Shown one piece after another: positions 27,368 to 37,534 of a stretch of DNA of 38,944 nt. The position numbers were made by a program, and so were the translations under genes. Location of the stretch: contig JAFGIN010000052.1 of the NCBI GenBank assembly GCA_016929595.1, forward strand, positions 1 to 38,944. The letters run 5' to 3'. Source of the DNA: Chitinispirillaceae bacterium (GTDB lineage: Bacteria > Fibrobacterota > Chitinivibrionia > Chitinivibrionales > Chitinispirillaceae). Within the stretch, counting starts at the first letter, position 1, and every line of letters starts with the position of its first letter. The notes beneath the pieces were generated by a model, which was not told where the DNA came from, did not search any database, and saw only the letters and a list, made by a program, of their open reading frames with translations.

Positions 27368-27531
27368 AATCAGCCATAAGATGTTGATGCAGAAAGGGTT
27401 GTCCATGCAAAATGCATAACTAAAGTACAGTACGAAGTACTGGAATACATTGCATAGGAGAACGAAGTGGCAACACTTGAAGGTTTTATCTACAGGTGAA
27501 AAGACCGAAAGAGCTGAAACCTTTTATGCGC

Positions 27532-27549
27532 AATCCCGAACTCGGGATT
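27532..27549. repeat. Short palindrome with TCCCGA/TCGGGA core
   Basis: AATCCCGA and TCGGGATT pair perfectly across two central bases (AC). It shares its core with two other sites in the window. Confidence 0.55.
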
Positions 27550-27949
27550 ATCCACACCTAGCTACTGCGGTTTTTAAGGATAAATTTCCTGTATGGAAAA
27601 AATGATACTTATTCCTAGTAAAAAAATATATTACTTTTGATTATAAAATGCCACAACAATACAATGTGTGATTTACAACAAGCAACAAACCACACCACTA
27701 TAGTGTGACCGACTGTTACCAGCCTATTGGAATGAAGTTTGAGAGATTGAAGCAGATCTTTTCATCGAGGGATTCAGCTGGACTTTGAGACGAAATAATT
27801 CGACACGTATAGTAATATATACCTGCCTCGTACGATTTTTTTGAAAAATTGGAGTTGCAGATGCGAATAGCAGAACTATATTTGCATGTTCAAACATCTG
27901 CTAACCAAAGGTTCAAAGTAGATTTAGTAAAACTCGTTTTATTAATGTA

Positions 27950-30900
27950 TCAATCTTTTATAAGCCTTATCGACAATCCACATCCGATATCGATAGAATT
28001 GTTTATCCCGAGATTCTCAGTTTTATTGTCTAAATTACAGCTATACGCTTTTGTTGTAGCTGTTTCATCAGATGTACTTGTCCACCAAATTGCACTATAA
28101 CCTCGATTCTGGAACATTCCAAGATAATCATATCTATATCCAGAAGGAATACCTGTAAACCCAGTACGATTATTTGTCGGAAGCCAATTTCCAGGCGTTC
28201 CTTCAAACTCGGACTCAGCCCAATCTGTTCTTGCAGCCAAGGATTTTGCAACTTTATTATCTACATCAGTATTATCCCAATTGTATCCACTTTTAATAAG
28301 GTAATCCAATAACGTTTCCCACTCAGCCTTTGTTGGAACGTGCCAACCTACTGGTGCTATTTTACCAGAATTTACAGATCCCCAGTTATAAAGAGCTCCA
28401 TACTTTTTTACGCTGTCCTGTTGATCTATATTGTTGAAATAACAATATTTACCCGTAGTTCCACCGCTCCAATTTACTGAAGATGTGTCATATTGAATCG
28501 AAGAACCATCGTTATACTTTGTACACCTATAATTCTCAACAATCCATACTTGAGTAAATATTTGAACAGTGGAATAAACATTTTCATCCTTATCGACAAC
28601 AGAATTATAATCTACCCAATAAGCATAAACAGTTATGTTTTTAGATATGATAGATGATGCGATAATACGTTCTCCACTCCCGTTTTCCTGTGTATACCAT
28701 CCAGCAAATTGATAATTTGATTTAGATGGTGGTTCAGGCAAGCTTCCTAAAAGAGCGTTTTTATCAACATCAATTGTAGAAGGGATAGGTTGAATAGTAG
28801 CACCTAAACTATTGAAGGTTACTGTACAAGTATTTCGAGTCCATACCGCATACAACGTAACATTCCCGGCTCCCATCTCAAAGTTTCCATTCGGTTGGTA
28901 TGTATCCCCTCCCCCATTACTTTCTGTATTCCATCCACCGAATGTAAACCCTCCCCTGCTGAGACCGCCGACAGTCTTTACAATAACCTCATCCGTACTG
29001 CAGTAGCTTTTTTCATCAACTGGCGGACTGCCCTCTGCGCCATTTGCATTGTAAGTAACCGAATACAGCGGTATCCATTTCGCGTATATTGCTTTATCAG
29101 CTGTTACCAGTGCGGTAAAATTGTATGGAGCACCGCTGCCATCACTGGCTGAGTACCATCCGTCAAATGCAAATCCTGTGCGCACAGGAACCTGGGCAGG
29201 AGCGGTTGCAGTTGAATTGAAGGCAATCTTCTGAGATGTAAAAACTTCAGTGCCCGTAACAATAAACGTTACTTTAAACGTATCGACAACCCATTTTGCA
29301 TACAGAGTCAGCGGGCTGGACGGCATTGTGAGCGTATCGGAACCGCTTGTCTTGTACACTTTACCACTGCCATCAGCCGTCGTGGTCCATCCGTTAAATG
29401 TGTGACCCGTTTTTGCAAGCGGTGGTGTCCCGGTATTGCCTTTAACAGTGACTGTACTTCCTGGTGCATATCCATTTATATCGACAGGTACTGACCCCGT
29501 TGCACCGTTTGCTCCATACGTTACACCATTCTCTGCAATAGTGGTAAACTGGCCGATCTGGCTCCGTACTGTATCGATATACTCCTTTGTCCAGCCTGTC
29601 ACCTGATAGAAATACCGGGTATTTGCAGCAAGAGCTTTTGCCGTATGGACGGTTACTGTTGGTGATGTAACAATATCAGTTTGAGCAGTCATTTCTGCAG
29701 CACTGCTTCCATAAATGACTCTGAAAAATACCGTGTCATTATCAGGATCTGTTCCCCCCGTCCAGCTGAACGTCGGTGTTCTCGATACACCAGCGGCATC
29801 AGCTGCCGGTGAAGTGACAACCAAAGCCTCCGGAGGACGATTATACCTTACTGTTACAGCAAACGTTTTCTTGTTTTTCTGGGGCGAGTTATCGGCCACA
29901 ATGAACAGTGCTGTGTCGCATTTCCCCGCAGTAAGTGATGCGATAGTTGCTGTGTATAACGAATCATCAGTATTGATAACTGCAACGCCGGCATTCTTAT
30001 GAGTACATGTTACCTCAGCGATCCCGTTGTCATCCTTACAGACAATCTGTATGGTCAGCGGCAGCGACACTACACGGGACTCATTTGCCGTAGGAGCTTT
30101 TAGCGTTACTGCGGGAGCAACGTTGTCATTCATTGTCGGATCGTAGATCAATGTGAACGTTTTTGATATTGTATTTCCCTGCAGTGTTGAATCTTTTGCT
30201 GTAAATTTGATCAGATTGACACCAGCGGTCAGACCGGTAATGGACGCGGAAAAGTCGTTTCCGAGACTTCTGGTAACAGCGACATCCCGTGTTCCCACCG
30301 TACAAACAACCGAACCGACACCAGACTGGTCACTGCAGGTAATTTCCATAGTAAAAGAGGAGGAGCTGATTTTTACGCTGTCCCGTTCCGGAGATGCCAG
30401 CACAATAAGTGGAGGCTTGAGATCGGCGAGTGTGGGGTCATATTTAATATAAAAGCCAAGCGAGTCACGATTCTGGTTCACAGATGAATCTGCAGCAGTG
30501 AATATTACTTCTGTAAACATTCCAATGGGAAGATTGTCGACAACTGCTGAGTAGATTGAATCGAGTGTACGGGTAACCTCACAAGTACGTGTTCCAATGC
30601 GACAGGTTACAACGCTGATCCTGCTGGCATCAGTGCAGATAACCTGAACTGTACAGGTCGAGGAACTGACCGTTGTGCTGTCTTTCAGAGGAAGTTGCAG
30701 TTTAATTACCGGCTTTACAATATCTTCCGTCAGTACAGGTGATCCCTCGACCGTGAGCTGCACTATCAGAGTATCCGAAAGATTTCCCTGATCTTCTGCA
30801 ATGATTTTAACAATGAAAGAAGCTGTATCGGTTATTGTTGTGGTATAAGAATAGTTTTTCTCAATGATCGTATCTTTTAAAGGCATGCCATCGAGAAGCG

Positions 30901-31474
30901 TATATGTCAGGAAATCTCCGTCGGGATCAGAGCTGGTGTCCTCAAGATTGAGTGTATACCGGGTACCTGAGAGTACCTTTACTTTCAGTGTGTCCGTATC
31001 ATCCCATGATGGAGGCTGATTGGCTGAAAGATTTCCCAGAACAGTGATCAGCGCAGTATCTGAGCTGGTAAAATTATCGGCTATTAAAGCATAAGCGATT
31101 ACTTTTTTCTCCCCGGGAAACTGCATTACTTTATTGACCCTCAAGGTATCCATCGAACCGTTCGATACACTTACTAAAGTCGTATCAAATTCAGTGACAC
31201 CTTCAGATGAAACAATTTGGAGGCTGGTGCTTTTGATGTAACTGGGGAGGAAGTAAATTACCGAGATTTCAACCTCCCTGCCAATGCTGTCAACAATTAT
31301 GTCGCGGTTGGTGAGTCCGTTTGATGATTTCAGAGAAAGAAAAACAGCTGAGTTTGATGGATTATCAGGATCAGGTGGAAGATTACAAAGCAAAAAAATT
31401 GCCCCGACCAGTGCAAAGTACGATGCTAATCGTAGCATTAAGACAAATACATTAGAATGATGGGAAGAACGCAT
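27950..31474 (-). CDS. Large exported Ig/InlB-repeat protein with C-terminal FISUMP domain
   Basis: This is a surface-type modular protein of 1174 residues. The leader ends IFLLC (Cys30), an imperfect lipobox followed by Pro/Asp-rich linker. Residues 253-352, 353-452 and 453-546 are three related ~100-residue Ig-like repeats (each with a VxCxxG or similar Cys strand and Y-D-P-T linkers). An Fn3-like domain (547-647) follows, then four InlB/Listeria-Bacteroides repeats (about 650-728, 732-800, 803-879, 881-953; each ending in Y-A-[KVY]-W). Residues 955-1174 are a FISUMP domain (YGALYNWGSV, GWHVPTKAEWETLLDYL, GYSAIWWTST). The start has AGAGG upstream. The roles of FISUMP proteins are unknown; adhesion is an inference. 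Confidence 0.9.
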   Translation of the reverse strand: MRSSHHSNVFVLMLRLASYFALVGAIFLLCNLPPDPDNPSNSAVFLSLKSSNGLTNRDIIVDSIGREVEISVIYFLPSYIKSTSLQIVSSEGVTEFDTTLVSVSNGSMDTLRVNKVMQFPGEKKVIAYALIADNFTSSDTALITVLGNLSANQPPSWDDTDTLKVKVLSGTRYTLNLEDTSSDPDGDFLTYTLLDGMPLKDTIIEKNYSYTTTITDTASFIVKIIAEDQGNLSDTLIVQLTVEGSPVLTEDIVKPVIKLQLPLKDSTTVSSSTCTVQVICTDASRISVVTCRIGTRTCEVTRTLDSIYSAVVDNLPIGMFTEVIFTAADSSVNQNRDSLGFYIKYDPTLADLKPPLIVLASPERDSVKISSSSFTMEITCSDQSGVGSVVCTVGTRDVAVTRSLGNDFSASITGLTAGVNLIKFTAKDSTLQGNTISKTFTLIYDPTMNDNVAPAVTLKAPTANESRVVSLPLTIQIVCKDDNGIAEVTCTHKNAGVAVINTDDSLYTATIASLTAGKCDTALFIVADNSPQKNKKTFAVTVRYNRPPEALVVTSPAADAAGVSRTPTFSWTGGTDPDNDTVFFRVIYGSSAAEMTAQTDIVTSPTVTVHTAKALAANTRYFYQVTGWTKEYIDTVRSQIGQFTTIAENGVTYGANGATGSVPVDINGYAPGSTVTVKGNTGTPPLAKTGHTFNGWTTTADGSGKVYKTSGSDTLTMPSSPLTLYAKWVVDTFKVTFIVTGTEVFTSQKIAFNSTATAPAQVPVRTGFAFDGWYSASDGSGAPYNFTALVTADKAIYAKWIPLYSVTYNANGAEGSPPVDEKSYCSTDEVIVKTVGGLSRGGFTFGGWNTESNGGGDTYQPNGNFEMGAGNVTLYAVWTRNTCTVTFNSLGATIQPIPSTIDVDKNALLGSLPEPPSKSNYQFAGWYTQENGSGERIIASSIISKNITVYAYWVDYNSVVDKDENVYSTVQIFTQVWIVENYRCTKYNDGSSIQYDTSSVNWSGGTTGKYCYFNNIDQQDSVKKYGALYNWGSVNSGKIAPVGWHVPTKAEWETLLDYLIKSGYNWDNTDVDNKVAKSLAARTDWAESEFEGTPGNWLPTNNRTGFTGIPSGYRYDYLGMFQNRGYSAIWWTSTSDETATTKAYSCNLDNKTENLGINNSIDIGCGLSIRLIKD

Positions 31475-31889
31475 TGCAAAACCTCTTTTTTTAAAATGTT
31501 GTTTATTACTATAAAAAGACGTTGATTGTTTTTTAAATGATATTCATTTATATACAATCGAACACCTAAAATAATAATAAAAACATTATAAGTATGTGAT
31601 CGTCGTCACAATTCGCAAAAAAAAGTTATTTTCACACTGGTAGCCCCTATGCTCCGTCCTTTACACACCATTCCCAGGGGGGTACACATTCGACCAGGCT
31701 CAGTACACCGCCCAAACGAAAGCCTTTAGCCGCATATCGTTTTTGTATTAATAATATGCCTCATTTTTCTGTAGAAGGATCATTACTTTTTTTAATTAGA
31801 CTATCTGGGATACATTTAACATCGCTAACTAAAACCAAATGAAATTTTACAACAACGATCTTATGATGTTAACGTATTCCCGATATTTG
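31475..31889. promoter_or_regulatory. Gap upstream of the FISUMP gene
   Basis: This 415-bp interval is AT-rich and holds no gene. It should contain the FISUMP gene promoter, which I could not pin down. Bases 31689-31713 (TTCGAC...CTCAGT...CCGCCC) resemble the end of the window and the inverse of 142-162, so a piece of the dispersed repeat is present. Confidence 0.4.
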
Positions 31890-33080
31890 TCACCTGCCGA
31901 TTACAACCGGAACACTCCCCCGCTGCCTGCCTGAGTGAAACAGTAGAGTATACATTCCTGGAGCACATTGGGTGTTGACAAGACTGCTCGTATGGAATCC
32001 GCTATTCTGGAATTGACCTCCTAGCAGATCGGTAATCTTAGTGCCAGACAAGGAGTAAAGCGACAAAAAAACTTCACCACCATTTTCTACATAATATTCG
32101 ATCTTCCCCCTACTAAACCTGACTGCAGAAAATCCGTTACGCTTTATATCTTTACACAAAGCAACTTCTGAAGACGGTATTAGTTTCATATCTGCCCAGA
32201 CCGGATTGCGGTTTGATGCGCTGTACGCTGGATTTCCGGCATCAACAACGCTCCAGCGCGATAACGGTCTATAGAGTATGTGGTTTATTTTCTGGTTGGA
32301 CGATGTGTCAAGTATAGCTCCATTGGCCCCTTTTACGTAATTAAATCCGGCAGTTTCAAATTGTTTCATCGAGCTCTCTGTCGGCGCAGCATTGAAATCT
32401 GCCATAATGATAACCGGATCTTCAGTTCCCGCGCTGTCGATCCAGGAGAGAATCGTTTTAATTTGCGCAGTGCGATAAGTTGCCCCTTCATGCGCAAGGT
32501 GGGTTACAATGACCCTGACTTTTTCTCCTCCAACTGTACAACAAATCTCCAGTACTCCCCTATCCTGCTCGCTTTGTGTATGCCCGATCCACAGCCGCCT
32601 GACCGAATCCGGTGTCTCATTTGACAAAAAGCCTATTCCATAAGCACCGGAACTTCCCTGATACTTTTTTACCGCTGGTGCAAAGGTGCTCTTTTTTCCG
32701 GTTTCCTCAGCGATCCATTTTAAAACATCACTGGAATTCCTTGAATTGCAACTATCAACTTTCTGGAGCCCGCAAACAAACGGCTTTATCTCTTTTATTA
32801 CATCTGCAATATCAGCGTATGATCCTGAGCCATGCTTTTCAGCATTGATATTATAGGTCATGACCCGAATAGTTGAAGGATATTGAGCGTAAGATGATAT
32901 GGCGAAAATAGAGAACATTATACTTGCAATCAGCTGAAATACTGATGTTTGCGATAAACACAAACATCTGCATATTTTAGTACCCTTATTACACCCTTCC
33001 TCCCTTAACATGGGAAGATGCCGAAGACGCATAGGAGAACGCAAAATGTGGAAAAAATGCAGCACAACAAAAAATTTCAT
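31890..33080 (-). CDS. Secreted endonuclease/exonuclease/phosphatase-family protein with sorting tail
   Basis: This is a metal-dependent phosphoesterase of the EEP fold: RVMTYNINAEKHGSG at the start, LQKVDSC in place of the common QEVD, VIVTHLAHEG, and IIMADFNAAP as the D-x-N motif. NHILYRP corresponds to the usual DHIF region. The substrate (nucleic acid, phospholipid or other phosphoester) cannot be told. The last ~80 residues form a Por-like tail (LYSLSGTKITDLLG...GMYTLLFHSGRQRG). GAGAGG precedes the ATG at 33080, but 66 residues come before the SSYAQ cleavage site, far longer than a normal signal peptide. Residues ~15-24 coincide with a copy of the GC hairpin arm, suggesting an in-frame insertion. 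It probably shares an operon with the CotH gene (54-base gap). Confidence 0.85.
   Translation of the reverse strand: MKFFVVLHFFHILRSPMRLRHLPMLREEGCNKGTKICRCLCLSQTSVFQLIASIMFSIFAISSYAQYPSTIRVMTYNINAEKHGSGSYADIADVIKEIKPFVCGLQKVDSCNSRNSSDVLKWIAEETGKKSTFAPAVKKYQGSSGAYGIGFLSNETPDSVRRLWIGHTQSEQDRGVLEICCTVGGEKVRVIVTHLAHEGATYRTAQIKTILSWIDSAGTEDPVIIMADFNAAPTESSMKQFETAGFNYVKGANGAILDTSSNQKINHILYRPLSRWSVVDAGNPAYSASNRNPVWADMKLIPSSEVALCKDIKRNGFSAVRFSRGKIEYYVENGGEVFLSLYSLSGTKITDLLGGQFQNSGFHTSSLVNTQCAPGMYTLLFHSGRQRGSVPVVIGR
33012..33036. repeat. Copy of the GC hairpin arm inside the EEP gene start
   Basis: This matches 26973-26997 at 20 of 25 bases. The following GCATAGGAGAACG (33029-33041) also recurs exactly at 27452-27464. 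It lies within the abnormally long leader of the EEP protein. Confidence 0.6.
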
Positions 33081-33134
33081 TATTAACCTCTCTGCAGAAC
33101 ACCATTTGTTAAAGATAAAGTAATATGCAGTATG

Positions 33135-36100
33135 TTACTGAATGGTAACCTTTCTCGACTGAATAAATGATCCGCTCTTTATCCTGTAAACGTACACTCC
33201 AGGTGAGTACCCCTGTGCATTCCAGCTTATCCTGTGATATCCTGCGTCCATTCTGGAACTCAGCAGCGTCTCAACAAGTCTGCCCGCGAAATTGTACACT
33301 GAGATAGTAACATCCTCCTTACGGGGCAATGCAAAGCTGATAATGGTAGTCGTTCTGAACGGATTAGGATAGTTCTGAGAAAGAGAGAACTGTCCTGGAA
33401 GCATCGCTTTTATAACCCCATCAATAACTGGTGCAACTACATTAACTCCTCCCGGAGTACCTCCCTTTTTAGAAACGCCCCAGTTTGAGGGCATATAATT
33501 GAGAAGCTTCGCATTTTTTAATTCGTAGCTCACACCCGCCTTGCGGTTTGCCCACGGTGTGCCTTCCACGTACGAAACAGAATTAACAAGAGAGTCTTTG
33601 TCATTAAAGAGGTGTATTGTCTCTTTATTCCCCATTCCAAAAGGAAAATTTCCGATGCAGTTCTTTACATCTGGATAGACTGTCCTGAATGCATTAAGAT
33701 CTGCACAGAGTATTACAAAACCGTTTGCCGGAAGAACTGTGTTTGGCGGAATCGCAAAAAAATCTTTCTCATCAATGGCTGTAATGTCAACTATATTTTC
33801 CCAGTACTCGATATCGTTACTTTCTGCGATTTTCCAGTTTCCAATTGCAATCTCAGATGCGGTCGGATTGTACAACTCGATCCAGTCACCACTTGGCTTT
33901 TCCTTACTGTCATCAGTCAGAAGTTCGTTGATAACCACTGATGGCTGGTATGGTACGATAATATCTGCCGGAAAATCATCCTTATTGTAAGTATATTGGG
34001 CACCGATATCAGCGCTGGAACCATCACTGTCTTTTGGACTTGACGGATCACCGGCATTCAAACAGGGGGATTCTTCCCTGACCTGAAAATTAAATCCCAT
34101 CAAGTCGGTAAAAAGAGGATCTGCAAGTTTGTTTCCTGTTCCTGGAAGTACATCTTTATCTGAGAGGCAATATGAAAAGGTTGTAGAAGAAAATTCATCA
34201 GCGTAATATGATGGCCCCCGTGATGCCGAAATAATACTGTTTTTTACAATCGCAGTACCGCCTCCGCGCCCGAAAGCTTTAGTATAAGTTGCAACAGCGA
34301 TTCTGTTACGTACGAATGTATTGTGCTCAAGCTCTGCTTTTGACCCCTCATCTTTTATACCGATACCCAGATCACAGCCTACAACAATATTATTCCTTAC
34401 TATACAGGTTGAAACTCCACCAACAGAAATACCTTTGTCACGGTTGCCATAAATAAAATTCCTTTCAACAAGGATATTCTTCGCTCCTTCTCCAAGATCG
34501 ATCCCATCACTATTGGACCCATTGAAATTATAGAGTCTGTTCCCGCGAATGATTCCATCAGTAACGCCTTTTATATCAATCGCATCGGTATTTATAGTTT
34601 TCCCGGTACTCACCCAGTAATTGTTTTCTACGATAGTGCCTCCACGTCCGATATGAATACCACCATTACAGATGTGATCTATGGTAATTGAAGAATTTTT
34701 GAGAACAGTATTTCCATATTCGAAATAGAACGGATAAACAACATTGCTTACGGTCAAATGATCCATTATCACATTGGAATAGTTACCGTTAATTCCGGCT
34801 CTCTGATTAAGTGCATCACTTCCCAGCGTAGTACCAGTTATAATAACATGCGTCATCCTGCAGGTATCGCTTGCATTATTGAAGTTAATTGCAGCCCAGT
34901 TTGTTGCCCCACCTTTTTCGTTATAGGTAATTTTCACAGGAGCATCGGCAGTACCATTGATAACAAGACACCCTGCGACATTGAGGTTTGCCCCCTGTGC
35001 CATCAGAACCGTTACCCCTTTTTCGATTGTAAGGGTTACACCTTTGGCGACATTGATATCTCCACTGCCAACATAGGGATGATCTGTCAAATTGAATGTG
35101 GTATTCTCTGAGATTACCGATGGTATTACATGATCCTCAGCCTTAACGAATTTTGCCTCTACAGTCTTATCTCCTGACAATGTCAGCGTGAGAGGACCAT
35201 TGCTGCTGCCTTCAGACCATCCTTCAAAAACATACCCCGGACAGGCAACTGCTACAAGTTCAAACGGCACATTCTTGAAAAATTTCATTTCACTGAGCCC
35301 CTGATTCATTCTAACCTGGTTTATCAGTATCTCGCCGCCCTTTGGATCTGAAAGAGTCACTGTGAGTTCAGCAGTCCCTGATGGGGCGAACGCTTCTTTC
35401 GACAGGTGCTCAAACACATATTTTGGGCGGTTGGCAATGAAGGTCTTGACACTATCAACTGCTCTTTCCCACGCATCAACCGATTGTAAGGCACCTTTTG
35501 ATGATTTCCAGGCAGCAACATACTCTTCCATCTCAGGACTCATATAATTGACAATACTGTCGACGGAGGCATTTACACGCGCTGGTTTGAACGTGCTGTT
35601 AAGATGGGCCGCAGTACGTTGAACAAAATATGCCTTAAAGTTTTTATTGTTCATGAGTTTGCTGAACAGCGTATCCTGAACCATTACACTTTTACTTAAC
35701 CCCTTACCACCATCATTAAGAATGTCGGTCTTTACATCACCGTATCTCGTTTCCGTAAAACAGCGGTCGAAATCGGTAACCAGCCATTGCCACCTGGTAT
35801 GCTCTGTTTTCCAGATATCTTCATTGTGTCCCCAGCTCACATTTCCGCCAAATTCCTGTAACGCAACAAAATCGATCAGGCTGTTGATATTAATCTGATT
35901 TTTAATCTCTTCGTATTTGGATTCATCAGTCATCGATTCTTTTTTGACAAAATCGATTACAGCCTGCCAGCTGTTCCATGACCCGCTGACCAGTTCCCAG
36001 CCTTCCTTCGCATCTGGCGGTAAAAGAATCGTCCGTACCTCCTGTTTTGAGGTCGGATCGACATTGTAATTATTAGTAAAATACTGATCATCGAACTGTT

Positions 36101-37406
36101 CGCGTAAATCCTGTATCCCATAGTATTTTCCGTTAATGTACAAGACCACCGGCCGGTACGCCTGATACCCGAGATCCATCTGGTTTTTGCATATACTTTC
36201 CAGAAGCCCGTCAGCAATCAGATTGGAACCCCACGCATCACCGCCCTGACGAAGTCTTACCCCGACAAAACAGGCGGCTTGTCTGTCAAATAGCTGATTC
36301 CAGATACAATCATCACCGTACTTTCCGCCTTTGAGTGCCACCTGAAGAGGTTTTTGAGGACAGGTAAAATTAGTAAGACTTCCCAGTCGTAACCCGGCAT
36401 TGACTTTAACTATCTGCTTACCTTCAGTAGTGAAAAACTCCAGTGCAACAGGCAACTCCCTGCCTTTGAGACTGTTTTCAAACACACCGTTGTCTTCATT
36501 GTAGAGCCATGATGTATCGGTTGACAGATTAACTGCCATAAGAGAACGTTTTTTCTCACCGATGAAATAGGTGTTTGTCGCTACCTTCCCGGCGAACTTT
36601 CCGCTTTCAACAACCCGCGCGCGCAAAGATGTCGTTTTATCTATCGTAAGCGGTCCGGAATATTTCTGCGATCCCTTATTCGGTATCGAACCGTTGGTAG
36701 TGTAATAGATATCACCAGTCCCGGCACTCAGTGTAACAGTCTGAGCTGCATCATAAAATCCACCCGCAACAGAAACGGACACAGACCCTGAAAACATTCC
36801 TGTATTTTTTGCATCACTGGTGTTTGCAAATCCTGGAGTTGGCAGATCAAACTGTGCACCCCATTTACTATTGGCCTGATCTCTTCCAATGCTTATATCA
36901 GAATACTGCTCCGGATACGACACAGAATCCTCAATAACCACGGTACCACCGTCATCCTTGCTTAAAATTACCCTGTCCCCATCAGCACTGAGCTTAAATT
37001 TTGCATGATAATTTCTCGTCTGGAATTTTATATCCCACGGATAAAAATCCCGTGTAAATGTCTGTCCCGGTTTCGCATCAAAATCATCTGCAATAATGAT
37101 TAAAAACCCACCTGCGGCTATTTTAGCCCCTGAAGGAAAAGCCCACTGCTTCAAATCATTAAAATCATCACTGAGATAATACCCACTCAAATCGACCTGG
37201 GCACTGGATGAATTATGAAGCTCAATCCAGTCTGGAAAATCCTCGAAATCCCACATATCAGCGTATGTGGAGACGTTTGATGGCATGAGTTCATTTATCA
37301 CGACCTGTGCAGAAACACTCATAGCAGTCAGAAATGAAAACAGGGCCACATAAAGTAACATTTTACGTCCCCCAAAAAAATAAGGGACAACAAGCTTTAT
37401 TGTCAT
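33135..37406 (-). CDS. Secreted CotH-type protein with lamin-tail domains, beta-helix and sorting tail
   Basis: This is a very large exported protein (1423 residues from the chosen start). The ATG at 37406 has GGAGG five bases upstream; a later ATG at 37361 is an alternative. The signal peptide ends SVSAQ. In order: lamin-tail domain (VVINELMPSN, DWIELHNSS), chitobiase-like C-terminal domain (YYTTNGSIPN), CotH kinase-like domain (about 280-660; YGIQDLREQFDDQYF, WQWLVTDFDRCF as the likely metal motif), a short InlB-like segment, a right-handed parallel beta-helix (about 780-1080), a second lamin-tail domain (VVINELLTDD), and a type IX-like tail (LSQNYPNPF near 1345, ending SPGVYVYRIKSG). CotH proteins phosphorylate proteins in spores; a role in cell-surface modification here is inference. 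Confidence 0.88.
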   Translation of the reverse strand: MTIKLVVPYFFGGRKMLLYVALFSFLTAMSVSAQVVINELMPSNVSTYADMWDFEDFPDWIELHNSSSAQVDLSGYYLSDDFNDLKQWAFPSGAKIAAGGFLIIIADDFDAKPGQTFTRDFYPWDIKFQTRNYHAKFKLSADGDRVILSKDDGGTVVIEDSVSYPEQYSDISIGRDQANSKWGAQFDLPTPGFANTSDAKNTGMFSGSVSVSVAGGFYDAAQTVTLSAGTGDIYYTTNGSIPNKGSQKYSGPLTIDKTTSLRARVVESGKFAGKVATNTYFIGEKKRSLMAVNLSTDTSWLYNEDNGVFENSLKGRELPVALEFFTTEGKQIVKVNAGLRLGSLTNFTCPQKPLQVALKGGKYGDDCIWNQLFDRQAACFVGVRLRQGGDAWGSNLIADGLLESICKNQMDLGYQAYRPVVLYINGKYYGIQDLREQFDDQYFTNNYNVDPTSKQEVRTILLPPDAKEGWELVSGSWNSWQAVIDFVKKESMTDESKYEEIKNQININSLIDFVALQEFGGNVSWGHNEDIWKTEHTRWQWLVTDFDRCFTETRYGDVKTDILNDGGKGLSKSVMVQDTLFSKLMNNKNFKAYFVQRTAAHLNSTFKPARVNASVDSIVNYMSPEMEEYVAAWKSSKGALQSVDAWERAVDSVKTFIANRPKYVFEHLSKEAFAPSGTAELTVTLSDPKGGEILINQVRMNQGLSEMKFFKNVPFELVAVACPGYVFEGWSEGSSNGPLTLTLSGDKTVEAKFVKAEDHVIPSVISENTTFNLTDHPYVGSGDINVAKGVTLTIEKGVTVLMAQGANLNVAGCLVINGTADAPVKITYNEKGGATNWAAINFNNASDTCRMTHVIITGTTLGSDALNQRAGINGNYSNVIMDHLTVSNVVYPFYFEYGNTVLKNSSITIDHICNGGIHIGRGGTIVENNYWVSTGKTINTDAIDIKGVTDGIIRGNRLYNFNGSNSDGIDLGEGAKNILVERNFIYGNRDKGISVGGVSTCIVRNNIVVGCDLGIGIKDEGSKAELEHNTFVRNRIAVATYTKAFGRGGGTAIVKNSIISASRGPSYYADEFSSTTFSYCLSDKDVLPGTGNKLADPLFTDLMGFNFQVREESPCLNAGDPSSPKDSDGSSADIGAQYTYNKDDFPADIIVPYQPSVVINELLTDDSKEKPSGDWIELYNPTASEIAIGNWKIAESNDIEYWENIVDITAIDEKDFFAIPPNTVLPANGFVILCADLNAFRTVYPDVKNCIGNFPFGMGNKETIHLFNDKDSLVNSVSYVEGTPWANRKAGVSYELKNAKLLNYMPSNWGVSKKGGTPGGVNVVAPVIDGVIKAMLPGQFSLSQNYPNPFRTTTIISFALPRKEDVTISVYNFAGRLVETLLSSRMDAGYHRISWNAQGYSPGVYVYRIKSGSFIQSRKVTIQ

Positions 37407-37534
37407 TACAGCCTCCATAATGAAACATGATAAGTAACAATTCAGGTACATTGACATCAATGTTCACGGAACCACTCGTGTTGATCCCGTTTGCGGGAGA
37501 AACATGAGCGTTTTCCGCACTCCGCCCACCCTTC

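Larger units (their letters stand above)
26489..27949. other. 1.46-kb gene-poor, repeat-rich region
   Basis: No credible gene is present on either strand; the short open frames lack ribosome binding sites and recognisable sequence. The region holds the dispersed repeats at 26655-26766, a 28-bp-arm hairpin at 26938-26997, a hexamer array at 27158-27193, two TCCCGA/TCGGGA palindromes, and a short stretch near 27480-27522 able to fold. The 3' end of the convergent FISUMP gene closes it. It may be decayed mobile or regulatory sequence. Confidence 0.5.

Noticed and set aside
27849-28100. Plus-strand 83-codon frame
   Set aside because: It mostly overlaps the antisense of the FISUMP domain and has no ribosome binding site.
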